Assembly (NCBI GenBank): GCA_963573305.1 | Contig: OY754333.1 | Location: forward strand, 14,220,599-14,284,598 | DNA length: 64,000 bases | Source: Pyrrhosoma nymphula | Lineage: Eukaryota; Arthropoda; Insecta; Odonata; Coenagrionidae | Direction: 5' to 3' | Shown: positions 12,901 through 22,949 of the stretch, piece by piece | Numbering within the stretch: position 1 is the first letter of the stretch | Layout of the letters: every line of letters begins with the position of its first letter | Made by a program: the position numbers and the translations under genes | The notes under the pieces: model-generated | The model's database searches: none | Told to the model about the DNA's origin: nothing | The model's input: the letters and a program-made list of their open reading frames with translations, nothing else

Positions 12901-15804
12901 GTTTTTTCGCACCTAAAAGATTTTCCTTATACAGAATATATGCATTTAGCAACATTCTCGATAGGACATTGAATACCACCTTCTTCCAGTACTTTATTGT
13001 TCTTCTTTCATCCAAATACATGTAAAACATCATATTAGTTGTCTATGCATCCCATGTATCAGTTGTATTTCAATATGATATCTGGCTTTGAAACTGGTGC
13101 CATATTTATTTTTGATGCTGTTTTGACATTGTTGAACCTAATGAGGTGCTAAGTAGTAAGACCTGCTTTTTTAGGATTTCTTTTGCCTAAACCCACACAG
13201 TAACAGAAAGGCATCTCTAAAAATCCTACCCCTCTCACATTGAACTTTTGTAGAATCTGGTAAGGGAGAAATTTTCGATTTCTACGAAGTGTTCCTGTAA
13301 TATATGCCCCAACTGAGTAGAGATACCTAGCCAGGGGAATCGAACCAAAAACATTGTCACAGAAGATATTGTAACCTTTATTCGTATAATTTCCTATGGT
13401 AAGCAATTTAGCTACTACAGTCGAGGCCAAACCATTTTTTTCACACCTTCTTTGTCTGACAAACTTTTTGCACCAAGATTGGCATAGAATGCAAGACAGT
13501 AATTTGAGAGTGCATCACACATCATCCAAAATTTTAAATTTTACTCCCCAACGATGATGGTGATTATTTGGAAAATACTGCAATAATCTACTGTTACTTT
13601 TGGTACCAACCAAACTCTCATCAATGCTCAATTGTTGGTGGGGAGTATAGTAATGTTGAAAGATACGATTGGCGTGATCAACTACTGACTAGAATTTGGC
13701 ACATGGGTCATAAGATGGATTATTAGGACTGGAGAATATAGAATTGTCTACAAGATGAAAAAACCTCAGCAATATCGGAAATCTGTTACGAGAGAACATG
13801 TGTAGGAACCAAGGAGTTGACAAAGATTTCTTTTTCAACCAGTAGCTGTACATGCTTGGTTTAGTAATTATGCCCATGATCAGTATACAAGCTATAAAAT
13901 CTTTTATTTCTGCAATTTGCGTTGGCTTCCAAGAACTCGCTCTAGAATTAGGGGAAACGTTTTGGTGTGTCTGAAGGTACTGTTGTGCATATCTGTTGGT
14001 TTCGGTGACCATCAGCTTCAGCAGAAGTTCAGTGAAGAAGAGATGAAATAAACTAAATCCTGGCCGTAAGAATCGTATAAGACCAACCGCAAACGCCGTC
14101 GGGCAGTAGGGACTTCCGAATCCGCTCCGACGCAGAGGGAGGCTTTTCGTTTTGTTTACGGCTCACAAGGGGAATAGTAGCCGATGCAGCACTCAGCATT
14201 TCCGCAGTAAACAGCGTCCCCTCATTCGAGAAGTCTGACTCATTGTCAGAGGATATCAAGTCCTTATCTATCCAGATGAGTTGGCCAGATGTTTCAAGGG
14301 CGCTCCGTTATTCAGTCGCCGGAGCAATAGACCTAAGATGCAACACTTCGCATTTCGGCATGTCTTTTTATTAGAAAGTCAGACTAATAGTATGATGATA
14401 CGAGGTCCCCCTCTTTATATCATCTCAGGTCCCCAAATGAGGGGGGCAAATATCTCAAAGACTCAGCGTCGCGATAGCTCTCCGATAGCTCCGCGTGTCT
14501 GTCGCAAGAGCAATGGACCTACACTGCTGAGGTACTGGATAAATTCTTACGCTATACCAAGCAGTTATAAAAATTCCCATTTGTAAATGCTTCATTATTA
14601 TGCAAACTGCATAGAGTTTTGACGATGAGCATCTTTGAGCAATGGTAAATGAAATAAAAAGGCCCGTTTAAAATGAAAGACAAAATTTTATCCTAAATAA
14701 TATGGCAGGATATGAATAAGCGTATAAATTCCAAAATTGGATCAATATAAGAAAAAAGTAAATCAAGTTATATAGTAAGGTACAAAAAAGGAGAATAGAC
14801 CGTGCAAATGAGAACAATTCCATTGTTGATAACAATTATAGCCATCGACAAAAAAGTCGCTTAGGGCGACGCTGGCACTTTCGGGAAAATTTGACAGCAT
14901 CGCTCACAGCGACGTTGGCACTTAAAGGGTGCGATTTTAACATTAACAATGAAATTAGACGATTTTTAGACCCTCCTTAGGTGGATACCCCTTTTTTCGA
15001 AATACACCTCCCAATTTTTTGTAATTGAAGCCGAGTGGTATTATGAGTTGCCTGAGTTCGAAAAATAAAAACCAATTATCTCGCAAAAAAACTAGTTTCA
15101 AACATCGAGGAAATGCACACAAAATCCGCGAATGATTAGTTTTAGTGAAATTACAACCAGTAAACAATTATAGGAGATGCCTTGTGAACTGCGCCGCTGC
15201 GCTACTTTATGAAGGGGAAAAAAAATTATCAAACCAGGAGCGTAATATAATTAACGGACGGCCCCAAAAACTTGTCGCAGGCTGCATGTTTACAATACAA
15301 CTCGGCTTAAAAAGTTGACACTAATGTAAGGGAAGGGGGAGCTCAGTTATCGTGGAATCACCATGAAGTTAAAGCCACGTACCTTAAACCAGAAAGACCT
15401 GGTGATGTTGGCGCCGTAAAAGGAGACGGAGAGCGAGATGATGACGGCGATGTAGTAGAATAAGGAAATGAAGATATGGGCAGCTCTTGGCCGGGTCCTT
15501 GTCGTGGGGCACCAGCATTGCTACTTCTATCAGGGGCTTCCGTTTCAAGTGGGGGGAGAAGCCCCTCAACATTAACCACACTCTGGTCACTAGAGCGAGA
15601 TTCTCCGGCATCAGAAAGCTCCTTCATTCCATTAACTATTTGAAAATAGACATTCGGATGCTTCGCCTTCAAGTGGTTCTTAATGTTAGTAGTGCACCCT
15701 TTGGCATGTGACAAACTCTGGGCACAATAATTACATTTGACACGGTTGCCACCAATGTCTCTGCAATGCTTTATAAAGACAGACGTAGATTTGGCGGAAA
15801 TCAT
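9545..15804 (-). CDS. Intact hAT transposase, four coding exons, 728 aa
   Basis: The coding exons are 15804-15383, 11660-10616, 10496-10187 and 9954-9545 on the minus strand: 2187 nt, 728 codons plus stop. All junctions are GT-AG and all phases match, with no internal stop. Residues 1-55 form a BED zinc finger (C24, C27, H44, H49). A Ser/Pro-rich linker follows (about 60-160), then the RNase H-like core with TSDCWTS (D239) and GCTTDNA (D306), the hAT CxxH pair (C329, H332), an RW motif (R392, W393) and SYVDPRYR in exon 3. The C-terminal hAT dimerisation domain spans about 656-728 (W661, SERFF). Proteins of this class excise and insert their own element by cut-and-paste. The ATG at 15804 is the first in frame after an upstream in-frame TAG. 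The third catalytic acid was not assigned with confidence. Domestication is an alternative to simple recent mobility, but the intact termini argue for mobility. Confidence 0.93.
10187..10496 (-). CDS. hAT transposase exon 3
   Basis: The acceptor is a long T tract followed by CAG before 10496, and the donor is ACAG/GTTACA after 10187. The exon encodes a helical segment and the SYVDPRYR block common to this transposase group. It ends in phase 1. Confidence 0.9.
10616..11660 (-). CDS. hAT transposase exon 2 (catalytic core)
   Basis: The acceptor is TTTCTTTCTTAG just before 11660 and the donor is GAA/GTAAGT after 10616. The exon encodes the two clearest catalytic Asp motifs, the CxxH pair and the RW motif. 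It ends on a complete codon (phase 0). Confidence 0.92.
11730..13145. other. AT-rich 3' half of nested piggyBac
   Basis: Long AT-rich stretch between the piggyBac left end and the transposase remnant. It has no coding homology. Open frames at 12616-13033 on either strand are unsupported. Confidence 0.5.
13149..14270 (-). pseudogene. piggyBac transposase pseudogene
   Basis: Three separate minus-strand frames align in order with a piggyBac transposase. An acidic N-terminal region lies at 14270-14053 (DLISSDNESD). A middle block at 14012-13689 contains TNRYAQQYL and IAEIKDFIACILIMGI. A later block at 13430-13149 contains NKGYNIFCDNVFGS and GTLRRNRKFLP. IFCDN carries one of the catalytic Asp residues of the family. 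Stops and frame changes separate the blocks (for example a stop after DPCAKF), and the C-terminal Cys-rich region is not found. It cannot make a working transposase. Confidence 0.88.
15383..15804 (-). CDS. hAT transposase exon 1 (BED zinc finger)
   Basis: This exon encodes the DNA-binding BED finger and the start of the linker. It ends at AG followed by the donor GTACGT at 15382-15377. The two leftover bases AG join G at the start of exon 2 to restore an Arg codon. Without splicing the frame would stop 10 codons later. Confidence 0.9.
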
Positions 15805-16130
15805 GACCGCGATTTTCCCAGCCGGGATAAACTGAATGCAGCGTATGAAGACAAGCTACAACACGTCTAGACTGGACTCATGGGCAGAAACTCCGACCGC
15901 TCCCCTACCTTCCCCGAGATATCGTCTGCTAGAGTCGACGTACTCCAATCACTGTGCGGCCCACCCACGTGGGATGCCTCGACGCCGCCGGCTTTTTTCA
16001 GTAAGTAGGCATTGCGCAATATAACAAGGAAGGTGCCGGAGGAGGGGGAGACAAAGGAGGAAACGGCACAGCGGTCACCGGCGGCGGCACGGGACGGACG
16101 GGCGACACAAGACCTTTCATCGGTCATCCT
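15805..16130 (-). promoter_or_regulatory. GC-rich upstream region of the hAT transposase, presumed promoter
   Basis: Between the start codon and the right subterminal array the sequence becomes clearly GC-rich (for example ccggcggcggcacgggacgg near 16078-16097), unlike the surrounding AT-rich DNA. It is the only stretch where a promoter for the minus-strand gene could lie. No TATA box is obvious. This is a positional inference. Confidence 0.45.
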
Positions 16131-16132
16131 CA

Positions 16133-16450
16133 TCGTTGGTTCTCATCGACTCATCGACATCAATGATTCGCATCAACTCATCGCTTCATCGGCATCGATG
16201 ATTCTCATCGACTCATCGACATCGATGATTCCCAACGACTCATCGACATCGATGATTATCATCGACTCATCGACATCGATGATTATCATCGACTCATCGA
16301 CATCGATGATTATCATCGACTCATCGACTCATCGACATCGATGATTCTCATCGACATCGATGGTCGATGACATTCATCGTCATCGATTACAGTCATCGCA
16401 CCGCGATGACTAAAATCATCGTCGATGACTTCGATTAATCGACTCATCGC
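16133..16450. repeat. Right subterminal array of TCATCGA repeats
   Basis: Tandem copies of a unit of about 27 bp (TCATCGACTCATCGACATCG plus ATGATTN) fill the right subterminal zone. They are the inverted counterpart of the left array. The open frame at 16012-16344 is a repeat artefact. Confidence 0.85.
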
Positions 16451-16459
16451 ACAAGCCTA

Positions 16460-16467
16460 ATTGGGGG
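16460..16467. repeat. hAT target-site duplication, right copy
   Basis: ATTGGGGG, identical to 6980-6987, immediately follows the right terminus. Confidence 0.95.
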
Positions 16468-16666
16468 TAATTGCAGGTCCAATTATGCCGTCAATTTGCA
16501 ATAAAATTTAGTCCGGAAGCCAAACGACAAATAAATATTTCAACTTATGTAATTTTCCGTGACGGGTAGGTACAATAAATATATTAGAAGGAATTTGGAA
16601 TATTTCATTATTCTGGGTACCTATTATTATTATTTGAAGATGTACTGGTAAACACACAACATAAAT

Positions 16667-17472
16667 TGTTACGACTCGCTCCGGGTGGAGGGATCGTTCA
16701 AAGAATGAGTTCACCTCCGCAGCTGTTTTTTTCTATGATTATTACCTAGTTTTATTTAGCTTGACTTCTCTGTTTCCTTGGATAAAATCTTTGATATTCA
16801 ATTTTTCACCCACTCTCATCAAGTCAATTTCCTTGAAACTTTTCCCACTTTTGTATTTTGGACGATAATACAATATTTTATTTTATTAAAGAAATTAATA
16901 TTGAACTCATACATTAATTTAACACAAACAAATTCATTTCCTTCTTCTTAATCAAATAATACACCGCAGATTTTTCAATAATTTATACATAGAACAACGA
17001 CAATTATTGAATGAAAACATGATTCAATAATTATTAAAAATTATAAAACAACAAATTGAAAAAATTTATTAAAAACACGGTTTTAAAACTATAAAATAAC
17101 ATTTCAGATGTCACAACTGGCTTACAACATGCAGAACGTGATTATTTGTGACTAAGAATAAAACCATGGGGCGGAAAGAACATTTGTGATACCAAGGATT
17201 TTTCACTGGATACACCCACGTTTTATTCACAACTTGTAATACTGAATGCTATTCAACAAATTACTCTAAATATTGAGGCAAGGAACGCTTACGATAAAAT
17301 AAATAAGGAAAAGAATCTCCAAATTCTCTCCCTGTCTTTAATGTCTCTTAATAATAGATTACTTTGTATCTAATCCATCCAATCTGATACATCTAGGCTC
17401 ACGAAATGCTCGAACTCTCGAACCTTCCAGAACCCGTCGACGACTCGTTGACCCAGTCGCCCGCTCGTAACA
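16667..17472. mobile_element. Probable solo LTR of a retrotransposon
   Basis: The segment begins TGTTACGA and ends TCGTAACA, the TG...CA inverted ends of LTRs. It is 806 bp long, has AATAAA motifs inside, and has no coding content. The flanking tetranucleotides AAAT (16663-16666) and ATAT (17473-17476) differ at one position, so a 4-bp duplication is only approximate. The ends resemble gypsy-type LTRs. With no internal region in the window, a solo LTR made by recombination is the simplest reading. Confidence 0.45.
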
Positions 17473-17510
17473 ATATATATGCATAAAACATCCCCTACTT
17501 TGGATGCTTA

Positions 17511-18515
17511 GGCCGGGTGCACACGAGCGGTTAAGTACGCCTCGTCAACGCGTCAGTAAGTCACGGCGGCAGAACACGGCAGCGTCCGTAGCGCGTTGAC
17601 GCCGACTGGAAGCAATACAGTTTCGTCCCAGGGATGACCAGGGATGGACGTGTATGCAAGAAATCGTGTAGGTTTGGTCAATTCTTTTTTAAGAAATTCA
17701 AATTCCTTTTTCCGCTGACGTTTCGCCTTTTTATTAAGGCTTCTTCAAGGCTACAGTACAATGTAAGGAATGCAGTTAATAATAATTATAAAACTACTAA
17801 GATAAAAAAGTTTTCAATCATAAATTTAGTACCTCAAAGGATTAACTATCTAACTGCGACAATGGCAACACAAAAACTAACTCTTCCTCTTAGTAACAAA
17901 ATCAACATAAAATAGAAAAAAGCTAAAAGTTTGTTTAAAAAAAAATAATTAGTGAAAATAAATATATTTAAAATGAATAGTATAAAGCATGAAATTAACA
18001 ATTACGGATATAGTAACTTCAAATTTGGAATATATATTACATATATTACGAATATAAAAAACATATTCGTAATATATTGAAATTCTAGAAAAACCTACAT
18101 AATACATAGAAAAAAATATTTAGTTACAAGAGATCAAATTATGATAGATTTTGCTTAAATTCTGTCTATCCGATCCGATAACAAGCAGTTTTTGTTTACT
18201 TATCTTACGAATATATACTCAAAAGGAAGTATTGGGCTCATCCTTTTGTCAGCTCGCGACTTCTGAATGAACAATTCTCCTCGATGAACAATTCGACATC
18301 GAATGCGTTTTCAGTAGCGTCCATCGCTGATTCAAAAGCACGTGTGCCCTGTCTGACGCTCCCTCGCACTCGGCATCACCGCCAAACTCGGCCCTGACGC
18401 TGCGTTGCAGCCAGTGGCTGGCGGTCGAAATTCAACCGCCGAGTAGACGCTGCGGCAACGCGGTTTCATCGCGTGTCGTAAAACGCTAAAGAAAAACGCT
18501 CGTGTGCACCTAGCC
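17511..18515 (+). mobile_element. TIR element A with TTA target duplication
   Basis: GGCCGGGTGCACACGAGCG at the left end pairs with CGCTCGTGTGCACCTAGCC at the right end, flanked by TTA at 17508-17510 and 18516-18518. A 3-bp TTA target and GGC-starting ends point to the PIF/Harbinger superfamily, though no transposase is present. GC-rich subterminal DNA contains GCGTTGACGC-type repeats. Compared with inverted element B, it carries an extra insert at about 17672-18188. Confidence 0.75.
17672..18188 (-). mobile_element. Insertion with Penelope-like motif inside element A
   Basis: Element B provides an empty site: it reads GCAAGAAATCGAGTAG straight into TTTTTGTTTAC, whereas element A has about 517 extra bases at that point. 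On the minus strand, 17751-17712 reads GCCTTGAAGAAGCC, an A-rich loop, then AAGGCGAAACGTC. That layout (YTGANGA, hairpin, GAAACGTC) matches the repeat of the Penelope-like element at 53870-54943. The rest is AT-rich and uncoding. The open frame at 17634-17915 spans the junction and is not a gene. Confidence 0.6.
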
Positions 18516-18518
18516 TTA

Positions 18519-19348
18519 AGGCCGTATCACACTATCGTTTGTCGGAGCGGTTGCGGTTAGCTAGTCAACCAATAGGAAGATAGCGGCTGGCGTGAGCGGG
18601 TGCCGGTGCGAGAATAGACGACCGTATAATTTTCTGACCGAGAATCGCAACCGCAGCAATCACGGACTCAGATTTAATCACGTGACCACGTCATTGCGCA
18701 CGTATTTGTTTTATTTTTGTTTTTCTCGCAGGTATATTTCATGAGTGAAACAAAACATGGGACCGGTTTCATGTACGAGTTTGATTAGCAACACACTGTT
18801 TGTTTATATGTTAGAAGTCTATTCTTTCTTTGTGTTGTATTGTGGGCTAGGGCACAGCCACATTGACACACCAGTTCTCGTCGGATCACCGAAGTTAAGC
18901 AACGTTGGGCCTGAACGGAGGTTGGATGGGTGACCATATATAAACATAAACCGTTGCGCTCTAGTCCCGTCTGCATGTGGCAATCTGACATGGATTTGCC
19001 CTGGATCCTGTAAAAGATCCCCCCTACAAACAATCTATCTACCTTGTATTGTATTATTGTCACGATCGGTATTAAAGTATGTAATCTCTGACTCTGAATT
19101 CAATATTTAATTGATATTTAATCATGATAAATCCATCCACATTAAGATAAAAGAATATTAAACAGGGCCGAAAAAGGACGAAGGTTAGTTTTTACTTGAA
19201 AAAAATATTTTTAGTGTGTCATCTCATTGAAATGTGGCCAATTCTGTGGCGGCCAACCGACAACTGCATCGCACAGTGTATTTGGAAGAACCGACATCCG
19301 TAACCGCTCCCGCTAACCGCTCCGACGAACGCTAGTGTGATACGGCCT
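18519..19348. mobile_element. MITE with GGCCGTATCACACTA ends
   Basis: Ends AGGCCGTATCACACTA and TAGTGTGATACGGCCT are inverted repeats that continue, with gaps, for about 40 bp through a CGGAGCGGTTAGC motif. TTA flanks both sides (18516-18518 and 19349-19351). No transposase is present. It contains a 5S-derived SINE. A Harbinger-type non-autonomous element is the best guess from the TTA target. Confidence 0.75.
18850..18935 (+). repeat. 5S rRNA-derived SINE head (SINE3-like), not a functional 5S gene
   Basis: CCAGTTCTCGTCGGATCACC, GAAGTTAAGCAACG and GGTTGGATGGGTGACC follow the order and spacing of 5S rRNA, including the A box and C box of its internal promoter. The 5' quarter is diverged, a few bases between the boxes are changed, and the 3' end of 5S is missing after GTGACC, replaced by unrelated AT-rich sequence. 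That structure fits a SINE3 element inside the MITE. Confidence 0.85.
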
Positions 19349-19351
19349 TTA

Positions 19352-19907
19352 GACCTGGTGCACGAGAGCGTTTTGCGTTAGCGTTGACGTCAGCCTACCG
19401 CGCGTTTTAGCAGTAGGCCTTTTAGCAGTAGTGTTATGGGCTCATACACACGACGCAAGATGAAGCTGCGTTGCCGCTGCGTCTACTCGGCGGTTGAATT
19501 TCGACTGCCTTGCTTTTGAACCAGCGATGGACGCCGCTGAAAACTCATTCGATGTCGAATTGTTCGTCGAGGAGGTGAAGATTTTGGTTTCATCTTCTCT
19601 TAAATCTGTAAACATTGTCGCAAAGGCTCCCTTCAGAAGTCACGAGCAAACAAAAGAATGAGCCCACTACTTCCTTTTTCGTCCTGTGAATATATATTCG
19701 TAAGATAAGTAAACAAAAACTACTCGATTTCTTGCATACTCGATTTCTTGCACATGTACATCATTGGTCTACCTTGGCACGGAAATGTACTTCTTCCAGT
19801 CGGCGTCTACGCGCTGCGGACGCTGCCGTGTGCACTGCCGTGACTTACTGACGCGGCTTAAACGCAGCGTTGACGCGGCGTACTTAACCGCTCGTGTGCA
19901 CCCGGCC
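19352..19907 (-). mobile_element. TIR element B, shorter inverted relative of element A
   Basis: It begins GACCTGGTGCACGAGAGCG and ends CGCTCGTGTGCACCCGGCC. Its interior matches element A in reverse order and orientation, for example ATTCGATGTCGAATTGTTC here against the reverse complement near 18280-18310, and CCAGTCGGCGTC at the outer end. The flanks are TTA on the left and ATA on the right. It has an internal direct repeat ACTCGATTTCTTGCA (around 19722-19752). Confidence 0.7.
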
Positions 19908-19910
19908 ATA

Positions 19911-22505
19911 GAGGGAAAGAACAGAAATCAATTAAGGTTAAATTTTTCTGCATAATATTCAAGCACATAATGGTACATAGGAGTTGGTAGAATTACTTAA
20001 AATTAAACTTATGTCATTAAAAAAGAAGAATGATCAAAGCCTAAACGAAAAAAGGAACTATTTCATGACATTATCAAATTACCAATCATAGCGATTATAT
20101 TAAATGATGTGGTACGCAGTCACGCCCACGGGTGGGAATATATTCACCAAAGACGGTGAAATACGCTATGAAAAAAATCATTTATTTATTAAATTGGTTT
20201 ATTTCGTTACTACAAGCGGGGAGGATTCAAAAAGTTATTTTTAGTCATGAGCCCGCTATGTGCTTCTTATATAAGCCTATACGAAGCGCGGAAAGTAAAA
20301 TAGAGGAAAGTGCGATAGTTATGCGTGAGTATACGACACATAACACAAAAAAATGGCCACCTAACCAGCACACCTTTTGAGAAGAGTCTCTTGACGGCTG
20401 TGTTTGAAGATATAAAATAAAACCCCAAAAGTCACTGGATCAAGATATCATGTTAAAAACGGAAGAATTGGCTGAGTAGGTAATATGACGAAGAGCTGAG
20501 TATTTGAAGAGAACTTTCTCACATTATATACCCGAAGGAATTTGTTTCGAGTACCAAGGCTACTATGAATTTATGATAAAAAGGCTACTATGAAAAGCAA
20601 GAAGTGAAATAGAAGAAGTGAAACACACAGCAAGTGTGCTGAAGATACGAGAAATAGGAAAAACAGACCGAGATTCAAATAAGAAATAAAGCCCAGGGAA
20701 CGAGAAGATAAGTTTGGCAAGTGATAAGTTTTCCGTTTTTTAAATGTGATGGCATAAGAGCCAGTTTTTCTTGACAATGCATCTATATTTTCACCGCATA
20801 GATGCAATGAGAGACACTTAAATGAGGAAGTATTAATGTATGGATCTTCTTTATTATTAGTACATCACAATAAATATTCATGTAGATCGTTCTCGACCGA
20901 GATAATAAGCTGAGTGAAAACCGAAAGGAAAATAATGTATAATTGAAAGGTTTTTTCGGAAAATAATCATATAAGATAGGCAATTAATTTTGCTGAGAGG
21001 TTTTATTTGTCCATAAAAAAAGATTTTTTCATCAAAAGACTGAAATATATTTAATAGCCGCTCTCATAAGTGAAAGTAAATCATAAAAGAGCAAATATAC
21101 GAATCAGAAGCGGTCCTATGCCCCAAGTCTTGGTATAGCGCTACGTGGGCCTTTTTACCCAGCTAATGTAAATCTAGAACATGATTGCGCATTATCATCA
21201 AAGATTGATTAGTTAATTCCGTTCCCTAATTAGTATTTCAATAAAGTAGGAAAACGTTCTGATCTTAACGCTTTGCTCAGTAGCTCTAAAATTACTTTCT
21301 TCATACTGACCTTTATGGAGAAAAATGCAAAGGAACATTTTCAAACGAGGCCATTATCAATTACTGAAAACTACTATGACTTAAAAACGATATAAAAAAT
21401 ATAAAAATGGAAAGAAGGTATTTTTCATTTACTGCGTAAACAATTCGAAACAACAAGAGTTGAAAGTGTCAAAAGATTAAATGCAGGAGGTGAAGTAAAA
21501 TCACAGTACATATTTCCACAAAAATATGATTTTATTTATATGAAGAATGATGAGATGCCATTGATTTGCACAGCATGAAGTAAATTCGATTATGTTATCA
21601 TTTCTGTGCCGTTTATTCGGCTCTTTTTCTTTTATTTCTATATTATCTCCTTGAGAATATACCTGCCGATACTTCCAGCTCCTTCAGTTTAGCGTAGTCA
21701 TTTCTTGCCTATTTCTTTCCAATTCTACCATAAAATCTAACCCTTCCTACTTAACCGCTTAACGACTGGTCATACTGCTGCCATGGAGAGACCCTTCGCG
21801 TGTCTAAGGACGAGGAGAGTTCCGTTGCAGTCAATCTGCATTTCAATGACCGTAAGGTCATCGAGGCTTGCCAGCCGACTTTGCTTCATCCGGTCAGTAA
21901 ACGGAGAAAGGCACGACCATTGCTATGGACACGAACTGAAGCCCTTATAAAATAGCCCTCGAATTTTCGGATTAGGATACAAAATTTGGTCAAGACCTTA
22001 GTAATTCCCTTCCAATGACCCATCTTGGGATCTTGAGCCTTCTACACGAAGATAATGGTGAGGACTTCTGTTGTTTTCTTATAGCGTACCCGCCATTTGG
22101 CATCTATATTCATGAACTGCGTTCCCATTCAGTCTAACTGCGTGAATGTGGACATTACTTATCTCAAAATATGGCACCTAGCCGAAGGTTACGTCAATGG
22201 GCGCCCCTGTGGTTACCATCATGAATAAGGTGGCATACATTTCACCTAGGTTTTGTCTTTAAATAAGTGAAAAAATATATTTCCAAGAATGAATGCAATA
22301 CTTTGCCGATTGACGAATTATTCTCAGATTGTCACTAATAGCCAAAGAGGTGTATTATTTTCATCAGTGTTTCAAGGAATTTATCAAATGATTGCTTCTC
22401 TTAACTATTTCTATCCCTTTTAACATCATTATTTCTTATCCCCTTCAGACCCTTTGTGTCAAAAAAGGCAGGGAAAATTTCTAAATTTTCAGGGCTCTAA
22501 CAATT
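19911..22505. other. Intergenic DNA, nothing recognised
   Basis: AT-rich, with one moderately GC-rich patch around 21760-22230 that shows no coding homology. Open frames at 20132-20380, 20571-20807 and 20783-20983 lack domains or are AT-driven. Confidence 0.55.
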
Positions 22506-22519
22506 ATTGTTTTTCCAGC

Positions 22520-22720
22520 TATTCGCTTTTCCCCAATTTCCCTCCCGCCCCTCCCCTTTTCTCCCTTCCACATCCCTTTCTCCTCCTCTGACCCCCTCCC
22601 GCCTCTTCCCCTCCTCACCCCTCTCTCTTCTTCTGACCCCCTCCCGCCCCTCCCCTCTTCTCCCCTTTCCTACCCCTCTCTACTCCTTGTCCTCCCACCT
22701 CACCCTAGTCTTGTCCCCTG
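22520..22720. repeat. Polypyrimidine tract with degenerate tandem structure
   Basis: About 200 bases of almost pure C+T contain repeated TCTGACCCCCTCCCGCC blocks about 50 bp apart. The frame at 22507-22797 exists only because of this bias. Such tracts can form triplex or other non-B DNA. Confidence 0.8.
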
Positions 22721-22949
22721 CCTTTCCATCAGTATGTATCCTTCTGTCTGTGAAAAAGGTTACTAGGGTAACCGAAATATCAGAAAGTATTGTGTGAGTG
22801 TTCCTTATTTTGTGTCTATGTTTAATTCCGCCCTACTTGTGGCAAATTTTAGCTATATATATATATACATATTTATCAGTTGATATAAATAAAAATCAGT
22901 GATTTATTGGAGAAAAAATTGTGAGAAAACTTGTCTCCAATACAGAGAG

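Larger units (their letters stand above)
11726..14929 (-). mobile_element. Decayed piggyBac transposon nested in hAT intron 1
   Basis: TTAA (11722-11725) is followed by CCCTTTGAGTGCCA. At the other side, read on the minus strand from 14929, is CCCTTTAAGTGCCA, a 14-bp inverted repeat with one mismatch. TTAA is the piggyBac target. On the right the nearest suitable TTAA (14937-14940) is seven bases beyond the repeat, so that edge has drifted. Between the ends lies a broken piggyBac transposase on the minus strand, plus GC-rich subterminal repeats (GCGACG-TGGCACT) near 14860-14925. The element lies wholly inside intron 1 of the hAT gene and does not touch its splice sites. Confidence 0.88.
6988..16459 (-). 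mobile_element. Complete 9.47-kb hAT transposon with intact transposase gene
   Basis: The left end TAGGCTTGTGCGATGA (6988-7003) and right end TCATCGCACAAGCCTA (16444-16459) are perfect 16-bp inverted repeats, flanked by an exact 8-bp duplication. Inside each end lies an array of TCGATGA/TCATCGA short repeats in opposite orientation, as expected of subterminal transposase-binding sites. The minus strand carries a four-exon transposase that stays open throughout. The usual hAT element is 2.5-5 kb. The excess length here comes from a nested piggyBac (about 11726-14929, in intron 1) and a nested decayed hAT (about 7327-9429, downstream of the gene). Perfect ends and target duplication indicate recent insertion. 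Whether it is still active cannot be read from the sequence. Confidence 0.95.

Noticed and set aside
9544..15804. Domesticated host gene of ZBED type rather than a transposon gene
   Set aside because: Perfect terminal repeats and target duplication surround the gene, so it is still part of a mobile element as far as the sequence shows.
16012..16344. 110-codon plus-strand frame
   Set aside because: Its second half is the TCATCGA repeat array read as protein and it lies antisense to the transposase promoter.
18850..18935. Functional 5S rRNA gene
   Set aside because: The 5' part is diverged and the 3' end is missing. It sits inside a MITE and fits a 5S-derived SINE.
17508..19910. One single large foldback element
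   Set aside because: Each part has its own inverted ends with TTA at the junctions, so three elements explain the pattern better, although a composite remains possible.
22507..22797. Pro/Ser/Leu-rich open frame
   Set aside because: It is explained entirely by the polypyrimidine tract.
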